A DNA stretch of 64,000 bases from NCBI GenBank assembly GCA_937923405.1, contig CALDUY010000002.1:496001-560000 (forward strand), read 5' to 3'. Made by a program: the position numbers and the translations under genes. Shown one piece after another: positions 59,633 through 64,000 of this stretch (positions are counted from its first letter, which is position 1; each line of letters opens with the position of its first letter). The notes under the pieces are model-generated. The model was not told the origin of the DNA. It searched no databases and saw only the letters and a program-made list of their open reading frames with translations. Source of the DNA: an uncultured Gemmataceae bacterium (lineage in GTDB: Bacteria > Planctomycetota > Planctomycetia > Gemmatales > Gemmataceae).

Positions 59633-61887
59633 CTCGTTCACGAACTGCAAACTTTTTCTCGCATCTGACCTTGGCCTTCGCTGGACTCGCTCTCGCCGTC
59701 TCGGAGATTGACTTCATTCCCGAGATGATTGTTCTAGTGCTGATCTACCTAGTGTTCCTGGTTCTAGCTTATCACCTGAGTAGTCGATGGACCTTGCCAG
59801 GTTGGTCGATCAACATGCTGGGATTGCTCATCGCTTTTGTGGTCAGTGTTTGGATCGCGGTGCGACTCGGAGATGCGGAGACGAGTCTCTGGCAACAGGA
59901 GGTGCCATTCCTGGTAGCGGTTGTGCCGTACTTTGGACCGTTGTTGATGGCGTTAACTATCGTTCGACTGTTTTGCCCACGTGGGCGGAGTGATTTCTGG
60001 GTGATCCAAGGGTTGGGACTGCTTCAGATTTGTCTAGGCTGTGTGCTGGCGGCGGGATCGTGGTTCGGTTGGCTGCTGCTGGCGTATCTACTCAGTGCCC
60101 TGTGTACCCTGGCCACCCAAGAGCGACAGAGCCAGCTGCACCGCTCTGACTTGCTGCTACCGACAAAATCAGAAGCTGGAGTATGGAACGAGCGACTCCG
60201 CTGGTTGGGCTTCAGTGCCCGCTGGACCGTGGCGGTGGGACTGGTGGCGCTGCCGCTGTTCCTGCTGACGCCACGAACAGATAATCCAGACTGGGATCCG
60301 TGGAGCCGTTTCGGCTTCCGGCAGCCGGATCATGTGGTAGCACGCACCGGGTTTAGCGAGGAAATCGATCTGACAAAGTCTAGTAGTCTTGAAGAGGACA
60401 ACTCTGTTGCCTTCACCGTTCACGTCACAGATTTTGAAGGAAACCCCGTTCGTGGACTAGCTCTGGATACGCGCTGGCGTGGCATTGTGCTGGATCGTTA
60501 CGACAATGGTCGCTGGAGCAGTAGCCTAACCTGGTCTCGACCAGCCCTAGTCTCTCGCGGCTTGATGCAGCATCTGGACGAAGCCCCCGATCTACTCCGC
60601 TTTGATTTCAAGGTTCCTGGTCGCGCGGGCGGACTGTTTCTCGCCGAACCGCTTCGCCTCGGCCCAACGGTGGACGTGCTGCCGGTCTGGACCACAAACA
60701 CCAACAAGGGACCGGCTCGTGTGCATACCCTATTTTATGAGGATCAGGGCACGATCTCTCCGCTGATTCCGCCCAGCAGCCTAGCCCGAGGCGAGTACCG
60801 CTACTCTCAGCTGGTGCCACGTAATCCGCGCGAGCGAACCCGATCTGATCGGAATCGAGGCGACTACTTGCAGCAGATCGTCCGCAATCATCCGCTGCGA
60901 ATGGAGGCCTGGACGCGGGACCGACTGTTGTTGCTGACGGCCAACGTCCCGCGCTACCAAGCGTTGCATCAGGCGGTAAGGGCAAATATCCGTACCGCCG
61001 ATCCGCTGCCCCCACAATACTGGGAGCCGGTCGCTCGCCTATTGAGCGACCATCTCGCTTATTCCGGACAATATGGCTACAGTATGTCCTACTCTCCAGC
61101 AGGAGAAGACGCTGATCCGGTCTTGGACTTTTTGCTTCACGTCCGTAGCGGACCTTGCGAACGCTTCGCCACTGCGTTGACTTTGATGTTGCGAGCGGTG
61201 GGAATCCCGGCCCGAGTGGTTAAAGGGTTTCGTGGTCTGGACGAGGGGAACGACGGCAATTATCAAATTCGTAATTCCTACGCCCATGCCTGGGTGGAAG
61301 CAATGGTGCTGGCGGAGGACACCGAGGAACTCCACTTTGACTGGGTTTCGCTCGACCCTACCCCAGAGAACAGTTTTAATCCGAGCAGATCGGATCCCCT
61401 GAATCGCCTCTGGGCGCTGCAACAGAGCAGCCAAGCGCTCTGGCAAGAGTTGATCGTCGGCTACAATCCAGTCAAGCAGGCCGATCTCTGGAATGAACTG
61501 TTTGCCAGCCGACGCTGGATTTTGCTGGCTCCGTGGGTGGGGCTGGGGTTGGTGGTTTTGCTGGGCAGTATGCTCTGGCAGCGTCGTCGCCGCGCTCCCA
61601 CCCACCAGAGGGGAATAGCGGGACTGTATCAACAGTTGATCGATACTCTAAATGATCGTTTGCAGCTGACCGCGCGGTCTGACGAAACGCCGCGTGAACT
61701 GGCTCAACGTGCCCGAGAAGTGCTTTGCCGTCGCGAAAGAGTCGCCATCTTAGCTGAGCTTCCCGAGCAAGTCGTCGAACTATACTACGCCGCTCGGTTT
61801 GGCAGTCGCTTCCCACTCCAAGCAGATCTGGCCCTGTTGCGCACTCGTTTACGCCAACTAGACGAAGGATTGCAGGCGACGGGTTGA
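59629..61887 (+). CDS. DUF3488/transglutaminase-like membrane protein (TgpA type)
   Basis: A 752-residue protein with about six N-terminal hydrophobic helices (~1-215), an extracytoplasmic beta-rich part, and a transglutaminase core (~480-595): SGPCERFATALTLMLRAVGI carries the catalytic Cys, NSYAHAWVEAMV the His and WVSLDPTP the Asp. A further helix (WILLAPWVGLGLVVLLGSML) anchors the C-terminus, and ~100 residues follow, including DETPRELAQRAREVL (DUF4129-like). Such proteins may cross-link or cleave amide bonds in the periplasm. It overlaps DUF58 by ATGA, completing the MoxR-DUF58-TgpA set; HtrA starts 49 bp later. Confidence 0.94.
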   Translation: MTRSRTANFFSHLTLAFAGLALAVSEIDFIPEMIVLVLIYLVFLVLAYHLSSRWTLPGWSINMLGLLIAFVVSVWIAVRLGDAETSLWQQEVPFLVAVVPYFGPLLMALTIVRLFCPRGRSDFWVIQGLGLLQICLGCVLAAGSWFGWLLLAYLLSALCTLATQERQSQLHRSDLLLPTKSEAGVWNERLRWLGFSARWTVAVGLVALPLFLLTPRTDNPDWDPWSRFGFRQPDHVVARTGFSEEIDLTKSSSLEEDNSVAFTVHVTDFEGNPVRGLALDTRWRGIVLDRYDNGRWSSSLTWSRPALVSRGLMQHLDEAPDLLRFDFKVPGRAGGLFLAEPLRLGPTVDVLPVWTTNTNKGPARVHTLFYEDQGTISPLIPPSSLARGEYRYSQLVPRNPRERTRSDRNRGDYLQQIVRNHPLRMEAWTRDRLLLLTANVPRYQALHQAVRANIRTADPLPPQYWEPVARLLSDHLAYSGQYGYSMSYSPAGEDADPVLDFLLHVRSGPCERFATALTLMLRAVGIPARVVKGFRGLDEGNDGNYQIRNSYAHAWVEAMVLAEDTEELHFDWVSLDPTPENSFNPSRSDPLNRLWALQQSSQALWQELIVGYNPVKQADLWNELFASRRWILLAPWVGLGLVVLLGSMLWQRRRRAPTHQRGIAGLYQQLIDTLNDRLQLTARSDETPRELAQRAREVLCRRERVAILAELPEQVVELYYAARFGSRFPLQADLALLRTRLRQLDEGLQATG

Positions 61888-61936
61888 GTGGACTTCTGGA
61901 TTTGCCTACGATGAACAAGAAATCTTCCTTGGGTTA

Positions 61937-63115
61937 GTGAGTTCAGCTATGTCGTTTGAACCTCATTCTTCTTGGCCGCCACGTCGTCCTCCTGCCACCA
62001 ACGTGGCACCTTGGTTTCTGGTTCTGTTGTTGGTTTCGATTTTGTTGGTTGGTGGGTGGTTCGCTAACCAGGCTTGGCAACGTTTCAGCTACGCCCGCTA
62101 CGCCGCCGAGGCCCAACCTCGCCCCGTTGTCCCCCGCGGAGAACTCACCGATCTAGAGCAAACCAACATTCGCATCTATAAAGAAGCGCGAATGTCCGTG
62201 GTCCACATCACCACTCTCGCCGTCCGTACCGATTTCTTCCGCCAATCATTCGAAGTGCCCGAAGGAACTGGCTCCGGCTTCATCTGGGACGAGAAGGGAC
62301 ACGTCATCACGAACTATCATGTGATTCGCAACGCCTCCTCGGCCAAGGTAACGCTGTCCGATCAGTCGACTTACAATGCTCGTTACGTCGGCGGGGCCCA
62401 GGACAAGGATTTGGCCGTGTTGCTCATCGACGCTCCGCGCAACAAACTCAAGCCGATTGCCATCGGCTCTAGCGACGACTTGCAAGTTGGTCAGCTGGTC
62501 TACGCTATTGGCAATCCGTATGGCTTCGATCAAACGCTGACGACTGGCATCATCAGTGCCCTAGGACGCGAACTACCTGTCGAACGAGACAGCACCACGC
62601 TCAAGAACATGATTCAAACCGATGCCGCCATCAATCCCGGGAATTCCGGCGGTCCGCTGCTGGACTCTGCAGGTCGGCTCATTGGGATCAACACAGCGAT
62701 CTACAGCCGCTCGGGCGCTTCGGCGGGCATCGGCTTCGCCATCCCCGTGGACGAGGTCAATCGCGTTGTGCCGCAGCTGATTCGACATGGCCGAGTGATT
62801 CGTCCTAGCCTACAGGCTAAGCTCGCTTCCGATCAACTAGCGCGAGAACTTGGCGTTCGCGAAGGAGCCCTGGTGATTCGTCCCATCGAAGGCGGAGCAG
62901 CTCACAAGGCCGGGTTACGGCCAAGCTATCGCGAGTTCGACGGACGAGCCGTACTTGGCGACGTGATTGTCGCCGTCGACAACAAGCGAGTAAAACGGCT
63001 CCGCGATCTATTCGATCATTTAGAGAATTACAAGGTCGGCGATGTCGTTGAATTAACTATCGTTCGCGACGAGGAGCTTCTCAAAGTCAAAGTGACGCTC
63101 GGCCCTGGCGACTGA
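61937..63115 (+). CDS. HtrA/DegP-type trypsin-like serine protease with PDZ domain
   Basis: A 392-residue S1C protease. An N-terminal membrane anchor (PWFLVLLLVSILLVGGWFAN, ~25-44) precedes a protease domain (~75-290) with the triad His128 (TNYHVIRN), Asp158 (DKDLAVLLID) and Ser237 (NPGNSGGPLLD), and a C-terminal PDZ domain (~295-390; AGLRPSYREFDGRAVLGDVI, VGDVVELTIVRDEE). It resembles DegS-like quality-control proteases facing the periplasm. GTG 61937 or ATG 61949 may be the start; neither has a strong site. Its 3' end overlaps the convergent DNA-methylase gene by 29 bp. Confidence 0.95.
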   Translation: MSSAMSFEPHSSWPPRRPPATNVAPWFLVLLLVSILLVGGWFANQAWQRFSYARYAAEAQPRPVVPRGELTDLEQTNIRIYKEARMSVVHITTLAVRTDFFRQSFEVPEGTGSGFIWDEKGHVITNYHVIRNASSAKVTLSDQSTYNARYVGGAQDKDLAVLLIDAPRNKLKPIAIGSSDDLQVGQLVYAIGNPYGFDQTLTTGIISALGRELPVERDSTTLKNMIQTDAAINPGNSGGPLLDSAGRLIGINTAIYSRSGASAGIGFAIPVDEVNRVVPQLIRHGRVIRPSLQAKLASDQLARELGVREGALVIRPIEGGAAHKAGLRPSYREFDGRAVLGDVIVAVDNKRVKRLRDLFDHLENYKVGDVVELTIVRDEELLKVKVTLGPGD

Positions 63116-64000
63116 TCGCGCTGGGCAGTGGCAAGCCGCGCAGAAACTCCTTAGTGATGGTCGTTAACCCCGCTCCCATTGCCCGAGCGACGAGCTGCTC
63201 CACGACGTGCTGGCCTACGCTTGCGCTGTTGAGATAGGCTTCCAACCTTTCCAGCGCGTACAGGTCGTCATCAGGGTCAAAAATGCTGAATGTGGAGACG
63301 GCCCCAACCAGGTGTCCACCTCGATCCAGCAGCGATTCGAGGCGATGTCCCGGACCAGCGACTCCGGCCACGAGTAATTTCGGGCGAGCGACCTGCTTCA
63401 GCCGTCGTTGCAGGGCAGTGGGCATCGACGGATCGAGGCGGATTCGCGGATGCTGGAAGTGGCTTTTTAAGTAACGACAGCGTCGCTTTCCCCACAAACT
63501 CGCGCTAGGATCGATTAGCCCTGTGGTGAGTAACCGCGGTCGTGTCCCAGTGGCTTCATCGGTCAGGTAGGGAAGCAGTTCGTAGGCCATCGCGGCGGTC
63601 ATACTGGCGATCACCTCGAAGCGTTCGTGGAGCCGCTCCGTCGGTTTGAGCGAGGGCTTAGCACGAGTAAGCGGCTGCCACCAGTTGCAGGAGCAAACTT
63701 TCCACGGTCGCAGCGGTAGGCGGGAGCCGCCAACACAGACCGAACCGCCCCCCAAGACCAGTGCCGTGATGCGCACGTTGGTAGCGTGGAACAAGTGAGC
63801 ATCTTCGGGACAAAAGATCGTCGTGGGAGGACGTTCCTCAAGCAACCGTTGCCTCAGCGAGTCGGCCGCCGGAGCATTGAGAAACGCTCGGGGTAGAATC
63901 AGACCAATTGTCCCATCAGGGCGAACGACTTCGTGACTGCGTGCGACAAAGTAATAGGCCAGATCAGCAGCACCGCGCACCTCCGGATAGCGGCCACGCA
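63087..64000 (-). CDS. N6-adenine DNA methylase-like protein, C-terminal part (runs off the edge)
   Basis: The minus-strand frame is open from the window edge (GRYPEVRGAADLAYYFVARS...) and ends at 63087, at least 303 residues. RGAADLAYYFVARSHEVVRP and DGTIGLILPRAFLNAPAADS resemble the region after the NPPY motif in Eco57I/type IIG-type adenine methylases (..G..DLY..FIE.....L..GG..G.I.P..FL....). The later part, with WGKRRCRYLKSHFQHPRIRL, LLVAGVAGPGHRLESLLDRG and ITKEFLRGLPLPS, looks like a target-recognition region. The NPPY and AdoMet motifs would lie outside the window, so activity cannot be judged. It might belong to a defence system starting beyond 64 kb. Confidence 0.6.
   Translation of the reverse strand, partial: RGRYPEVRGAADLAYYFVARSHEVVRPDGTIGLILPRAFLNAPAADSLRQRLLEERPPTTIFCPEDAHLFHATNVRITALVLGGGSVCVGGSRLPLRPWKVCSCNWWQPLTRAKPSLKPTERLHERFEVIASMTAAMAYELLPYLTDEATGTRPRLLTTGLIDPSASLWGKRRCRYLKSHFQHPRIRLDPSMPTALQRRLKQVARPKLLVAGVAGPGHRLESLLDRGGHLVGAVSTFSIFDPDDDLYALERLEAYLNSASVGQHVVEQLVARAMGAGLTTITKEFLRGLPLPSAISRQGRASL

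Overview
The window looks like a chromosomal segment of a Planctomycetota bacterium, most likely from the Gemmatales/Gemmataceae. This is inferred from gene families, not from a marker-gene search. Families typical of that phylum occur throughout: a cytochrome-DUF1549-DUF1553 protein paired with a DUF1501 protein (39.8-44.0 kb), a DUF1559 prepilin-like protein, a TIGR03067 protein, a DUF1080 protein, PQQ-propeller and YXWGXW-type secreted proteins, Ser/Thr kinases with TPR tails, and a decayed sigma factor/WD40 gene. Start codons include ATG, GTG and TTG, usually behind clear GGAGG/GAGG sites. Short palindromic repeats are scattered between genes.

Layout. 0-3.1 kb (minus): a compact operon coding for a degenerate TrpRS-like protein, a tryptophan 2,3-dioxygenase-fold protein and a Ser/Thr kinase that runs off the left edge. 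3.3-5.6 kb: a divergent NupG-like MFS transporter, an elongator-type tRNA-Met(CAU), a large palindrome, the C-terminal remnant of a large serine recombinase, and a convergent tRNA-Pro(GGG) with its terminator. 5.8-17.4 kb: secreted or envelope proteins (PQQ propeller, BON, YXWGXW, DUF1080), an AguB-type amidase, two methyltransferase-fold proteins, a metallophosphoesterase, an HSDL2-like SDR and a sigma/WD40 pseudogene. 17.7-25.6 kb (minus): a giant membrane protein with a spermidine-synthase-like domain and coiled coil, a His-rich fused metal permease, an orphan ZnuB-type permease and a TIGR03067 protein. 25.9-28.7 kb: sirtuin, folD and a frameshifted AI-2E-type transporter. 28.7-31.1 kb: a hybrid histidine kinase.

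31.8-39.6 kb: site-2 protease, hisS, scpB, a DUF420 protein, an LpxL-like acyltransferase, a Gfo/Idh/MocA oxidoreductase and two tandem Rieske-type oxygenase paralogues, one of which has lost every Rieske ligand. 39.8-52.3 kb: the DUF1549/1553-DUF1501 pair, uvrB, a ComEA-like protein, a methyltransferase, a TPR Ser/Thr kinase and a divergent coiled-coil membrane protein. 52.4-64 kb: a DUF1559 protein, a rhodanese, a repeat cluster, then a co-directional run of response regulator, sensor kinase, ECF sigma factor, MoxR, DUF58, transglutaminase and HtrA. It ends with a convergent N6-adenine DNA methylase cut by the right edge.

The two most promising candidates for something undescribed are the TrpRS-like/TDO-like/kinase operon (1-3084) and the oxygenase pair with one Rieske-less member (37388-39639). 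Both combine a recognisable enzyme fold with selective loss or retention of catalytic residues. No CRISPR array, rRNA, intact insertion sequence or complete prophage was seen.
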